Part shown: piece by piece, positions 1 to 5,667 of the stretch
How the letters are laid out: each line of letters opens with the position of its first letter
Numbering within the stretch: position 1 is the first letter of the stretch
Source: Candidatus Dojkabacteria bacterium
GTDB lineage: Bacteria; Patescibacteriota; Dojkabacteria; B142; OLB20
NCBI GenBank assembly: GCA_020429485.1
Contig: JAGQLK010000064.1
Coordinates: 1-6,596 of the forward strand
Direction of reading: 5' to 3'
Length of the DNA: 6,596 nt
The notes under the pieces: model-generated
The model's database searches: none
What the model was told of the DNA's origin: nothing
The model's input: only the letters and a program-made list of their open reading frames with translations
Translations under genes and position numbers: made by a program

Positions 1-1
1 T

Positions 2-448
2 AGAGATGAACGTAAAGAAATGATTAATAAATTTTATGTGAAAATACTTGGTAGAGAACCTAATCAGAATGATCTAAATTACTTCTTGAATATAGGTATA
101 AAAGAAGACGAATTAATCAAGAAAATGATTGATTCACAAGAACATGCAGATCTTGTAAACGCACGAAAAGAAGTAATTGAAACTAAGCAAAAGTATAACG
201 ATCAGCAAACTGAATTGAAGAGATTGAGAGCATATGTAGAAGATACAAAAAAAATCATCAATAACTTACAGAATTCTATTCAGCAAAAGAATCAAATGTA
301 TGCTGAAATGCAGCATAAAATGAACTCTTTCATATACCAACAGAAAGAACAAGAAAGATCAGCACCCAATAATGCTCCAGCTTCAACAAAATATACAGGA
401 TCATTCCTTGATAAGTTGTTTAAAGCTTTTAGTGATGTCTTTGAATAG
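2..448 (+). CDS. DUF4214-like domain plus coiled-coil protein (5' end probably outside window)
   Basis: The first 45 or so residues counted from the ATG at 20 read like a DUF4214 repeat: an aromatic/aliphatic helix, then LGREPNQNDLNYFL, a second helix, and a closing DSQEHADL resembling the family's usual 'S.EF' ending. Residues about 45-115 are rich in K, E, Q and N with heptad-like spacing and should form a coiled coil. A short Ser/Pro/Ala/Asn linker follows, then an amphipathic C-terminal helix (FLDKLFKAFSDVF). There is no signal peptide or membrane segment in the visible part. The frame has no stop back to base 2 (codons for RDERKE precede the ATG), and no convincing Shine-Dalgarno lies before base 20, so this is probably the tail of a longer gene. 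ATG 20 remains possible and would give 142 residues. Function is unknown; the DUF4214 call rests on pattern resemblance only. The coding nature is well supported by length and composition. Confidence 0.68.
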   Translation, partial: RDERKEMINKFYVKILGREPNQNDLNYFLNIGIKEDELIKKMIDSQEHADLVNARKEVIETKQKYNDQQTELKRLRAYVEDTKKIINNLQNSIQQKNQMYAEMQHKMNSFIYQQKEQERSAPNNAPASTKYTGSFLDKLFKAFSDVFE

Positions 449-570
449 ACACATAATCCCTGCAAAACTAAGCCTCTTTTGAAGATAAAATTTTTGAATG
501 AAATAATCACTGAAATAGCACCTAAAATGTTGTATAATTAAGCTCAAATATTGACTTTGCTAATAATTTC

Positions 571-599
571 TTGACGCACTTTTCGGGAAAAACTAAGAT
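571..599 (+). promoter_or_regulatory. Predicted sigma70-type promoter for rny
   Basis: TTGACG at 571-576 and TAAGAT at 594-599 are separated by exactly 17 bp. This is the best -35/-10 pair in the gap. Transcription would begin near 606, upstream of both the small leader ORF and rny. This is pattern-based only. Confidence 0.6.
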
Positions 600-626
600 T
601 AATTAAGTCATAGAGAAGAAGAGATA

Positions 627-725
627 ATGAATTTTCGTAACAACAAAAACTTGAAAAATTTATTCACCAAAATTATTAAAAGCGCCTCTGCAGGCGCATA
701 TCGAGATTTCGTGAGAACGGAATAA
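627..725 (+). CDS. Possible small basic leader peptide (32 aa)
   Basis: ATG at 627-629 opens a 32-codon frame ending TAA at 723-725. The ATG is preceded by the purine-rich stretch AGAAGAAGAGA, which could act as a ribosome site, and it lies about 20 bases after the predicted start of transcription. The product is basic and rich in N and K in its first half (MNFRNNKNLKNLF), then has SASAGAYRDFVRTE. It has no Cys and no membrane segment. A GC-rich hairpin (682-697) lies inside its coding region. It could be a real micro-protein, a leader peptide affecting rny expression, or chance; nothing identifies a family. The argument for it is placement between a promoter and rny with a plausible ribosome site. 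Confidence 0.33.
   Translation: MNFRNNKNLKNLFTKIIKSASAGAYRDFVRTE
682..697 (+). other. GC-rich hairpin in rny leader
   Basis: GCGCCT (682-687) and AGGCGC (692-697) form a perfect 6-bp stem with a CTGC tetraloop, conspicuous in an AT-rich leader. On the plus strand no T-tract follows. On the minus strand it is followed by TTTTAATAATTTT, so it could terminate transcription on that strand, though no minus-strand gene lies upstream of it. In the rny transcript it may simply be a structural or processing element. Confidence 0.45.
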
Positions 726-796
726 TTCTTCTTCCAATTTACTATTTTTAATGTCTCGTTGTAGATGAATTTTTAATTATTATGGAGTAACCAATA

Positions 797-2347
797 ATGG
801 AAAGCATATTATTGCTATTGCTAACAGTAATAGCAACTGGCGGAATTGGGGGAAGTGTATTGCTCTTTCAGAATAACAAGAAGCTTCAAGAAAAGCTGAA
901 AGATCCCAAATTTATCGCTATGTCTGAAGATGAGGCGATTGGAAAAGCTAGTCTAAAAGCACAGAATCTAATTTTAGAAGCAGAAAAAGAAGTCGCAGAT
1001 CTAAGACAAAAGGCTTTAGATGACAATAAAGCTAAACGACAGGAATTAGATGATGAGCAGAGAAGAATTGATACTAGAGAAAAAGAGCTTATTGCTAGAT
1101 CTAAAAGTGTAGATGAGCGATTCGATAGTCTAGAGAGCAAAGAAAAAGCTCTAGAGCAAGCTAAAAAAGATGTAAAAAATCTAAGAGCACAAGTAGCAAC
1201 TAAGCTTGAAAATGTTGCCAATCTAACAAAAGAACAAGCACAAGAACAGTTAAAGCAAGAGGTAGAAGAGGATATTAAGAGCTACATTGCAAAAAGTATT
1301 AAAGAAGCGGAAAAAAAAAAAAAGATCTCTTCTCAAGCAGAAGATAAAGCTAGAGAGATCATTATTGATTCAATGCAAAAGAGTGCTACGGATTATGTAG
1401 CAGAGTCAACTGCAACTACAATCGAGATAGAGAGCGAAGATCTAAAGGGTAAGATAATTGGTAAAGAAGGTAGAAACATCAGAACCTTTGAAAGATTAAC
1501 TGGTGTAGATATCATAGTAGATGAGGCCCCTAACCAAGTATCTCTTTCATGCTTCGATCCTATTAGAAGAGAAGTAGCAGCGTTGGCCCTTAAGAAACTA
1601 CTTAAAGATGGTCGTGTTCACCCAGGAAGCATTGAGGAGACAATCAAAGGTATCAAGAATGAACTCGCAAGAGAGATCAAGCGTACTGGAGAAAAGATTG
1701 CCTATGATACAGGTTTCAATGATTTACCTCCAGAAGTAATTAAACTACTTGGTAGATTTAAATACAGATTTAGTTATGGTCAAAACTTAATCAAACATAG
1801 TCTGGAAATGGTCAACTTAGGAGCTGTATTAGCTGCTGAGGTAGGAGCAGATGTTAACTTTGTAAAGAAAGCATGTTTACTTCATGATCTTGGTAAAGTT
1901 TTAACTCATGAGATCGAAGGTAAGCCACATCATCATATCTCTGGTGACATTGTGCGAAAGTACATAAAAGATGAGAAACTAGCAAATGCAGTAGAATCAC
2001 ATCATGGTGACATAGAACCACAATCAATTGAAGCTATTCTTGTTTCTGTAGCTGATGCTATTTCTGGAGCAAGACCGGGAGCTAGAAAAGATAATTATGA
2101 GGACTATGTGAAAAGGATTAAATCTCTAGAAGATATTGCTAAGCAATACAATGAAGTTAAAGAAGCCTACGCAATTCATGCTGGAAGAGAAGTCAGAGTT
2201 ATCTTTAAACCAAAGGTAGCTAGTGATGACGATGTAGTAATCTTGACAAGAAAGATCGCAAAAGAGATTGAGGAAACACAAAGCTATCCTGGCTCTGTTA
2301 AAGTAACCGCAATTAGAGAATTTAGAATCTCAGAAGAAGCTAAATAA
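797..2347 (+). CDS. rny: Ribonuclease Y (membrane-anchored endoribonuclease)
   Basis: RNase Y is a metal-dependent endoribonuclease that starts mRNA decay at the cytoplasmic membrane. All family parts are visible in 516 residues, the usual length. An N-terminal membrane helix spans about 3-24 and a long charged coiled coil about 28-190. A KH RNA-binding domain follows, with GKIIGKEGRNIR at 218-229 and the adjoining FDPIRRE. The HD phosphohydrolase domain has H334, the LLHDLGK motif with H363-D364, SHHGD at 401-405 and D420 in VADAISGARPGARK. The conserved tail has YPG at 498-500 and KVTAIREFR at 502-510. The ATG is preceded by GGAG at 784-787 with 9 bases between, which supports this start. 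It is transcribed from the predicted 571-599 promoter and ends just before an intrinsic terminator. An unbroken A13 run lies in the linker between coiled coil and KH domain. Identity is secure. Confidence 0.97.
   Translation: MESILLLLLTVIATGGIGGSVLLFQNNKKLQEKLKDPKFIAMSEDEAIGKASLKAQNLILEAEKEVADLRQKALDDNKAKRQELDDEQRRIDTREKELIARSKSVDERFDSLESKEKALEQAKKDVKNLRAQVATKLENVANLTKEQAQEQLKQEVEEDIKSYIAKSIKEAEKKKKISSQAEDKAREIIIDSMQKSATDYVAESTATTIEIESEDLKGKIIGKEGRNIRTFERLTGVDIIVDEAPNQVSLSCFDPIRREVAALALKKLLKDGRVHPGSIEETIKGIKNELAREIKRTGEKIAYDTGFNDLPPEVIKLLGRFKYRFSYGQNLIKHSLEMVNLGAVLAAEVGADVNFVKKACLLHDLGKVLTHEIEGKPHHHISGDIVRKYIKDEKLANAVESHHGDIEPQSIEAILVSVADAISGARPGARKDNYEDYVKRIKSLEDIAKQYNEVKEAYAIHAGREVRVIFKPKVASDDDVVILTRKIAKEIEETQSYPGSVKVTAIREFRISEEAK
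1311..1323 (+). repeat. A13 homopolymer inside rny
   Basis: Thirteen consecutive A residues encode part of EKKKK at residues 172-176, just ahead of the KH domain. Such a run is prone to replication and transcriptional slippage. One extra A would bring a TAA within nine codons; loss of one A would bring a TAG within about 30 codons. Either would leave a membrane-anchored coiled coil without catalytic domains. As written, the frame is intact. Confidence 0.8.
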
Positions 2348-2352
2348 TGTTT

Positions 2353-2382
2353 AAGGCGCACAGCGATGTGCGCCTTTTTATT
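2353..2382 (+). terminator. Intrinsic terminator after rny
   Basis: AAGGCGCAC (2353-2361) and GTGCGCCTT (2368-2376) form a perfect 9-bp stem around the loop AGCGAT. The T-rich tract TTTTTATT follows at 2375-2382. It starts six bases after the rny stop codon, the normal place for a rho-independent terminator, and it overlaps the first codons of the longest version of the next ORF. Confidence 0.88.
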
Positions 2383-2391
2383 AATAGTGAT

Positions 2392-3414
2392 ATGCTCGAA
2401 AGAGAACAAACTGCTAACAACGAAAACCGCCAATTATCTCATGAAGAAAAATCATTATTCCTTACTGATGCAGGTATAGAACTAAGCGCAGAGCAAGCTG
2501 AACATGTACAGGTAATATCGACTCCTAGAACCAATATAGTATTTGTAGAAAATGAATATCTTGAACCAGGATCTCCAAGCTATATAGCACCAGAGTACTT
2601 TATAGATACAGGTAGAGTAAGCTCAGCAGTTGTAGAGTATTTTTTTCCAGAATTTGCGTTAAATGTAGATCGTTCAGTACCAATTGTTCGGCAATACGCA
2701 CAAAAAAGAATGGCATCTTTAGAAAATGCACCTAGATTCACACACACAGACCATATAGCTTCATTATGCGCGGATAGGGGCGTAGATATCGCAGTAGCAG
2801 AAATTGCCGATGCACCAGAATATATCCTAAGTGATTTAACAGTTCCTGCATTAACAACCATGGGACTATTGGAATTAGTGACATTAGAAGCGGTCTTTAA
2901 AGAAGTTGGTGTAGATCCAGGACAAACTATTGATCTGATTAGAAACTTATTTGTAGCTAGTTTTATTACACCTTATATCCAGCTATTAGCTGGAACGCTG
3001 GTTGAAAAAATAATGAAAGATTCAGGTAGAAGTATTTCTGAGTTTTCAGGTTTTGGAATGTATAATAGGAAAAAACAGACCTGGTCAGAAAAATTAGTAT
3101 TTTCAATGGAGAAAGCTAGGAGAAAGAATGTAGCTGATGGTATATTATTTCTTGATCAGCAATATCCGATACCAGAGACAGATCAAGAAAAACCTTGGAT
3201 TACAGTCTTTTATCCACCAGCACATGCTATGAGGATAAGGGAGCATATAATTAACCCAGGAATTATGTCTGATAGAGGACAGGCGATCTATAAAGTACTA
3301 GCTCCATATTTGAATTGGGAGCTAAGCATCTGGAGACACAAAAATATGCTTAATTTAGGAAACGAGGGAAGTGGTCATTGGAATCTAATTAGCGAACACA
3401 ATTTAAGAAGTTAA
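2392..3414 (+). CDS. Hypothetical acidic protein between rny and fni (unrecognised)
   Basis: The frame is open from an ATG at 2347 that overlaps the rny stop (TAATG), but its first 15 codons would be the terminator hairpin. I therefore prefer the next in-frame ATG at 2392, giving 340 residues (MLEREQTANN...). Neither start is certain: 2347 has a purine-rich AGAAGAAG upstream, while 2392 has no clear ribosome site. The N-terminal third is acidic. The middle has a mostly hydrophobic helical stretch (about residues 183-208: IDLIRNLFVASFITPYIQLL and onward) that is too broken by charge for a confident membrane helix. The C-terminal part has ARRKNVADGILFLDQQ, then WITVFYPPAH. The order 'acidic strand, Arg-rich helix, strand ending in A-H' faintly recalls TraB/GumN-type TIKI-fold proteins. 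The GXXH motifs of that group are not present, so I do not assign it. No signal peptide is seen. It lies 22 bp before fni and may be cotranscribed with it; no promoter of its own was found. Confidence 0.85.
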   Translation: MLEREQTANNENRQLSHEEKSLFLTDAGIELSAEQAEHVQVISTPRTNIVFVENEYLEPGSPSYIAPEYFIDTGRVSSAVVEYFFPEFALNVDRSVPIVRQYAQKRMASLENAPRFTHTDHIASLCADRGVDIAVAEIADAPEYILSDLTVPALTTMGLLELVTLEAVFKEVGVDPGQTIDLIRNLFVASFITPYIQLLAGTLVEKIMKDSGRSISEFSGFGMYNRKKQTWSEKLVFSMEKARRKNVADGILFLDQQYPIPETDQEKPWITVFYPPAHAMRIREHIINPGIMSDRGQAIYKVLAPYLNWELSIWRHKNMLNLGNEGSGHWNLISEHNLRS

Positions 3415-3436
3415 ATATATTTATTAGCTGTATAAA

Positions 3437-4453
3437 ATGAGCAAACCAAAAGGAGATATTAAAGATAGAAAGTTAGAACATATAAAAATCGTTCTTGAGG
3501 AAAATGTTGAACCATTACCATCCTCATTCGATGAATATAAACTACCATATATAGCTCTACCTGAGATAGATATGTCAGAAATCGATACTGCCATAGAATT
3601 CTTTGGTAAACAATTATCGTTTCCTTTTATTATCTCATCTATGACAGGAGGCCCGGATAAGGGACTGACAATAAATCGAAATCTAGCTGAAGCTGCAGAA
3701 GAAGTAGGTGTTGCTTTAGGACTAGGATCAATGCGCGTAATAATTCGTAAGCCTGAATCTATTGATAGTTTTAATGTGCGCAAATACTGTCCTTCAATCC
3801 CACTATTTGCAAACGTAGGTTTAGTACAGTTGAATTACGGATTTGGTGCTGATGAAGTAAATAGAATTATTGATTCTGTTGAAGCAGATGGAATATTCTT
3901 TCATGTAAATCCACTGCAAGAAGCTGTCCAACCAGAAGGGGATACGAACTTCAAAGATCTTATTCCTAAGTTAGAAAAGCTTATTTCTAAAGTTAATAAG
4001 CCAATCATCATTAAAGAAGTTGGCACTGGTATTGATAGAGAGACAGCAAAAAGATTAGCAGATATTGGTATTGAATGGATCGACGTTTCGGGTACAGGTG
4101 GTACATCTTGGGCATGGGTTGAAGGATATCGTAGGCAAGATAACCTAGGTCATTTATTTAAAGCAGAAGGTATATCTACAACTGATGCTTTGGTCTCTTC
4201 TAGAGATATTCCAGGCCTAAATTTAATAGCAGGAGGTGGTGTTAGATCAGGAATAGATATGGCCAAAGGAATAGCATTAGGAGCTCAATTAGCAACAGCA
4301 GCAAAACCACTATTATCTTGTGCACTTGAAAGTACAGAAGCATGTATTGATGTTCTAGAGAACCTAAAGAGAGAGTTCATAGTAGCAATGTTTGCTGTAG
4401 GAGCACAGAATTTATCAGATCTAGCTAAGGTCGAGTTACAAGCAAGAAACTAG
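3437..4453 (+). CDS. fni: Type 2 isopentenyl-diphosphate delta-isomerase (FMN-dependent)
   Basis: This cytoplasmic enzyme interconverts isopentenyl and dimethylallyl diphosphate using reduced FMN, NADPH and Mg2+. It is not related to the type 1 (Nudix) isomerase. The 338-residue length fits the family. Visible motifs in order: RKLEHIKI at 11-18; SSMTGG at 67-72; GLGSMR at 95-100; ANVG at 125-128; HVNPLQEAVQPEGD at 156-169, which carries the active-site Gln (Q161) and metal-binding Glu (E162) position; KEVGTG at 193-198; DVSGTGGTSW at 216-225; and the phosphate-binding GGGVRSG at 266-272 of the TIM barrel. The start has no Shine-Dalgarno; TATAAA abuts the ATG. It is probably read with the upstream hypothetical gene. 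No other mevalonate-pathway gene is in the window, so the source of its substrate cannot be told. Confidence 0.95.
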   Translation: MSKPKGDIKDRKLEHIKIVLEENVEPLPSSFDEYKLPYIALPEIDMSEIDTAIEFFGKQLSFPFIISSMTGGPDKGLTINRNLAEAAEEVGVALGLGSMRVIIRKPESIDSFNVRKYCPSIPLFANVGLVQLNYGFGADEVNRIIDSVEADGIFFHVNPLQEAVQPEGDTNFKDLIPKLEKLISKVNKPIIIKEVGTGIDRETAKRLADIGIEWIDVSGTGGTSWAWVEGYRRQDNLGHLFKAEGISTTDALVSSRDIPGLNLIAGGGVRSGIDMAKGIALGAQLATAAKPLLSCALESTEACIDVLENLKREFIVAMFAVGAQNLSDLAKVELQARN

Positions 4454-4454
4454 T

Positions 4455-5009
4455 TCAAGCTTTGTTAACCTTAAGTTGGTGCTTGTAATAGCTAAAATAC
4501 AAATCTATAGCTACAAAGAGTGCTGGCACTATGAGTAAATTGCTATAAAGTTGCGGACGCATAAATGGTAATCCATTAATGTAACTTTCCAGAATTCCAG
4601 CAACTGTATGTGGATAATAATTTGCTATTAAAACTACTCCTAGATTAGTCCATAAGTAGAAAAACAAGGTAAATACAATACCAGCCGCCTGGATATATAG
4701 CATTCTGTTAAAGTATGATAAATCACTAAATCTATCTAGATACCTTCTCAATACGTTACTTAAAAGTGGAGCTATTAAGAAAGCACTCCAAGTGAATAAG
4801 AAAATATTAGAATTGCCAATAATAAGATCTGAGATCAACATAATTATGAACACAGTCAACATTGAGAGTTTATTCGAATTGAGGAAATAACCGGCAGATA
4901 TACCTATAGCAGTAACGAATTCTACGTTAGTGCCTAAATGTAAAACTGTTCTAGACGCAACACCTAATAAAATTAGACCTGCTATTAGTATGTATTCGTT
5001 TTTCTTCAT
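4455..5009 (-). CDS. DUF6580-like six-helix membrane protein, putative ECF-type S component for cobalamin
   Basis: The 184-residue product is very hydrophobic with about six membrane segments (roughly 5-24, 30-44, 49-66, 68-86, 104-129, 155-173), the size and topology of an ECF-transporter substrate-binding S component. Family-like marks are SR at 19-20, SDLIIGN at 60-66, and especially TNLGV at 121-125, then YYPHTVAGILESYINGLPF at 131-149. These match the 'TNfgvW...YP.t..Gl..cY.aaiPFfr' pattern I associate with DUF6580 proteins. Its ATG overlaps the stop of the upstream gene by one base (TAATG), so the two are probably translationally coupled. Both lie behind a cobalamin-riboswitch-like leader, which points to B12 or a precursor as substrate. 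No EcfA/A' ATPase or EcfT is in the window; if it is an S component it must share an energising module encoded elsewhere. The substrate is inferred from context, not from binding residues. Confidence 0.88.
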   Translation of the reverse strand: MKKNEYILIAGLILLGVASRTVLHLGTNVEFVTAIGISAGYFLNSNKLSMLTVFIIMLISDLIIGNSNIFLFTWSAFLIAPLLSNVLRRYLDRFSDLSYFNRMLYIQAAGIVFTLFFYLWTNLGVVLIANYYPHTVAGILESYINGLPFMRPQLYSNLLIVPALFVAIDLYFSYYKHQLKVNKA

Positions 5010-5479
5010 TATAATTCAACAACATTAAACGAGATATCATCACCTGGTTGCATCATATAATCTGCAAGACCTGTAAAGCTTGGTTCTCCATTAACCTGAA
5101 ATTCCCAGTACGCTACATTAGTATCAGGAGTGTAACCATTGATAGTTGTAAGAAAATAACTAGAAACCCCATCGAACTCATATTCTTCAAACTCCAATGT
5201 CAGTTCGTCAAAATCATAATCAGTTCTGATCAATGTATCATATGCACTTTCACCGCCAACGTGCTCCATAATAAAGGTAGAAGACACTCCATTATTATCT
5301 GTTATAACTATTTCATGAACAGATTGATCTGGTGGTTCAATTGTACTTGTAGCACCTTGAACATCTGGATCTTTAGAAACACCTAAGTTGAATGGATTCC
5401 AGATTATTACTAGCGCTAGAAGTGATATTGAAATTGCTAATATTGTAAGCTTATGATGAGTAGGTTTATTCTCTTGCAT
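5009..5479 (-). CDS. Membrane-anchored DUF4430 / transcobalamin C-terminal-like protein
   Basis: The 156-residue protein has a basic N-terminus (KPTHHK), one membrane helix at about 11-27, a Pro/Ser/Thr-rich linker (about 40-55) and then a DUF4430-type domain. The domain shows GESAYDTLIR at 76-85, YFLTTINGY at 108-116, YWEFQVNG at 124-131, GLADYMMQPGDDISF at 137-151. This is the pattern shared by bacterial DUF4430 domains and the C-terminal beta-domain of animal transcobalamin and intrinsic factor, which covers bound cobalamin. There is no Cys, so it is not a lipoprotein; the helix should tether the domain outside the membrane. It starts ten bases after the terminator T-tract, with no clear ribosome site. 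Position behind a cobalamin-type riboswitch and coupling to an S-component-like gene support a role as surface corrinoid binder. Cobalamin binding itself is inferred. Confidence 0.9.
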   Translation of the reverse strand: MQENKPTHHKLTILAISISLLALVIIWNPFNLGVSKDPDVQGATSTIEPPDQSVHEIVITDNNGVSSTFIMEHVGGESAYDTLIRTDYDFDELTLEFEEYEFDGVSSYFLTTINGYTPDTNVAYWEFQVNGEPSFTGLADYMMQPGDDISFNVVEL

Positions 5480-5489
5480 GTATTTTTAT

Positions 5490-5519
5490 AAAAAAAATAA
5501 AACTCTCCGAGAGGAGAGT
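5490..5519 (-). terminator. Riboswitch-controlled intrinsic terminator
   Basis: Read on the minus strand, ACTCTCC (5519-5513), loop TCTC, and GGAGAGT (5508-5502) form a perfect 7-bp hairpin. It is followed by TTT-A-TTTTTTTT (5501-5490). It lies directly upstream of the 5009-5479 gene, not after a gene, which marks it as an attenuator. Part of its stem and loop can pair alternatively with 5539-5530 (see the riboswitch entry). Confidence 0.88.
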
Positions 5520-5622
5520 ATAAATACATTCCTGCTCGGGACTGATTTCTATTAAGGATCGGACTTATACTGTAATTATACTACAATATTTACCGTTGCG
5601 GCACAGCGTAGGAATCCCTAAT

Positions 5623-5651
5623 TTGCTTAGGTCACCTAACTTCACTACAAT
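5623..5651 (+). promoter_or_regulatory. Predicted promoter for the DUF1653 gene
   Basis: TTGCTT at 5623-5628 and TACAAT at 5646-5651 are spaced by exactly 17 bp. Transcription would start near 5658, leaving a leader of about 38 nt. The promoter lies wholly in DNA that encodes the riboswitch on the other strand. Confidence 0.5.
5627..5639. repeat. Perfect 6-bp palindrome in the DUF1653 promoter spacer
   Basis: TTAGGT-C-ACCTAA is symmetric around one base and sits between the predicted -35 and -10 of the plus-strand promoter, a typical place for a repressor operator. On the minus strand the same bases form the GGTGACC part of the riboswitch and could fold into a TTAGG/CCTAA mini-hairpin. The RNA role alone may explain it. 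Confidence 0.4.
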
Positions 5652-5667
5652 AGAAATTATTAATTAC

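Larger units (their letters stand above)
449..796 (+). other. 348-bp intergenic region and rny leader
   Basis: The gap contains no long ORF. After the stop at 446-448 only a weak 4-bp hairpin (475-485) with a later T-run is seen, so no confident terminator for the first gene. A TATAAT hexamer at 533-538 has only a poor -35 16-17 bp upstream. The best promoter is at 571-599. The predicted transcript then runs about 190 nt before the rny ATG. It holds a possible small ORF (627-725) and a GC-rich hairpin (682-697), and ends with a GGAG ribosome site at 784-787. The length and structure of this leader suggest post-transcriptional control of rny, but no known RNA family is recognised. Confidence 0.6.
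5502..5657 (-). promoter_or_regulatory. Cobalamin riboswitch (compact) with transcription-attenuation platform
   Basis: On the minus strand the closing stem P1 is ATTTCTATT (5657-5649) with AATAGAAAT (5553-5545), 9 perfect base pairs. Inside it, in order, are GGTGACC, then AGGGATTCC, the highly characteristic GCCGCAACGGTAA (5602-5590; family consensus CCCGCaACtGTaA), a small hairpin TGTAG...TACA, and AAGTCCGATCCT, which resembles the B12-box 'aGTCaGGAtACCt'. ATTCCT (5615-5610), in the position of loop L5, is exactly complementary to AGGAAT (5533-5528) downstream, the expected kissing partner. CCGAG-C-AGGA (5539-5530) can instead pair with TCCTCTCGG (5515-5507) in the terminator: 9 pairs with one bulged C. 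Model: ligand locks the kissing contact, frees the terminator and turns the uptake operon off; without ligand the antiterminator forms. The aptamer, about 113 nt, is shorter than many cobalamin riboswitches and lacks an obvious conventional P5 stem. Confidence 0.82.

Noticed and set aside
475..495. TCTT-TTG-AAGA hairpin with later T-run as terminator of the first gene
   Set aside because: Only four weak base pairs and the T-run is not adjacent to the stem.
292..510. 72-codon minus-strand ORF
   Set aside because: It lies opposite the coiled-coil gene, is Cys/Phe-rich without a plausible domain, and has no start context; a shadow frame.
886..1221. 111-codon minus-strand ORF opposite rny
   Set aside because: Its Ser/Leu/Ala-rich composition is the mirror of the Lys/Glu/Asp coiled-coil codons of rny; a shadow frame.
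2580..2861. 93-codon minus-strand ORF opposite the hypothetical gene
   Set aside because: Shorter than the plus-strand frame, with no ribosome site or recognisable pattern.
3431..3436. TATAAA touching the fni ATG as a -10 for a leaderless transcript
   Set aside because: Initiation would fall inside the coding region after the ATG, and no good -35 lies 17 bp upstream; likely AT-rich chance.
3424..3783. 119-codon minus-strand ORF opposite the start of fni
   Set aside because: It runs opposite conserved fni motifs and shows no family-like sequence.
4456..4490. CAAGC...GCTTG inverted repeat at the convergent stop codons as a bidirectional terminator
   Set aside because: Five-bp arms 20 bases apart with a bulged interior and no T-tract on either side.
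5048..5386. 112-codon plus-strand ORF opposite the DUF4430 gene
   Set aside because: Cys/Ile/Lys-rich shadow of a gene with clear family motifs on the other strand.
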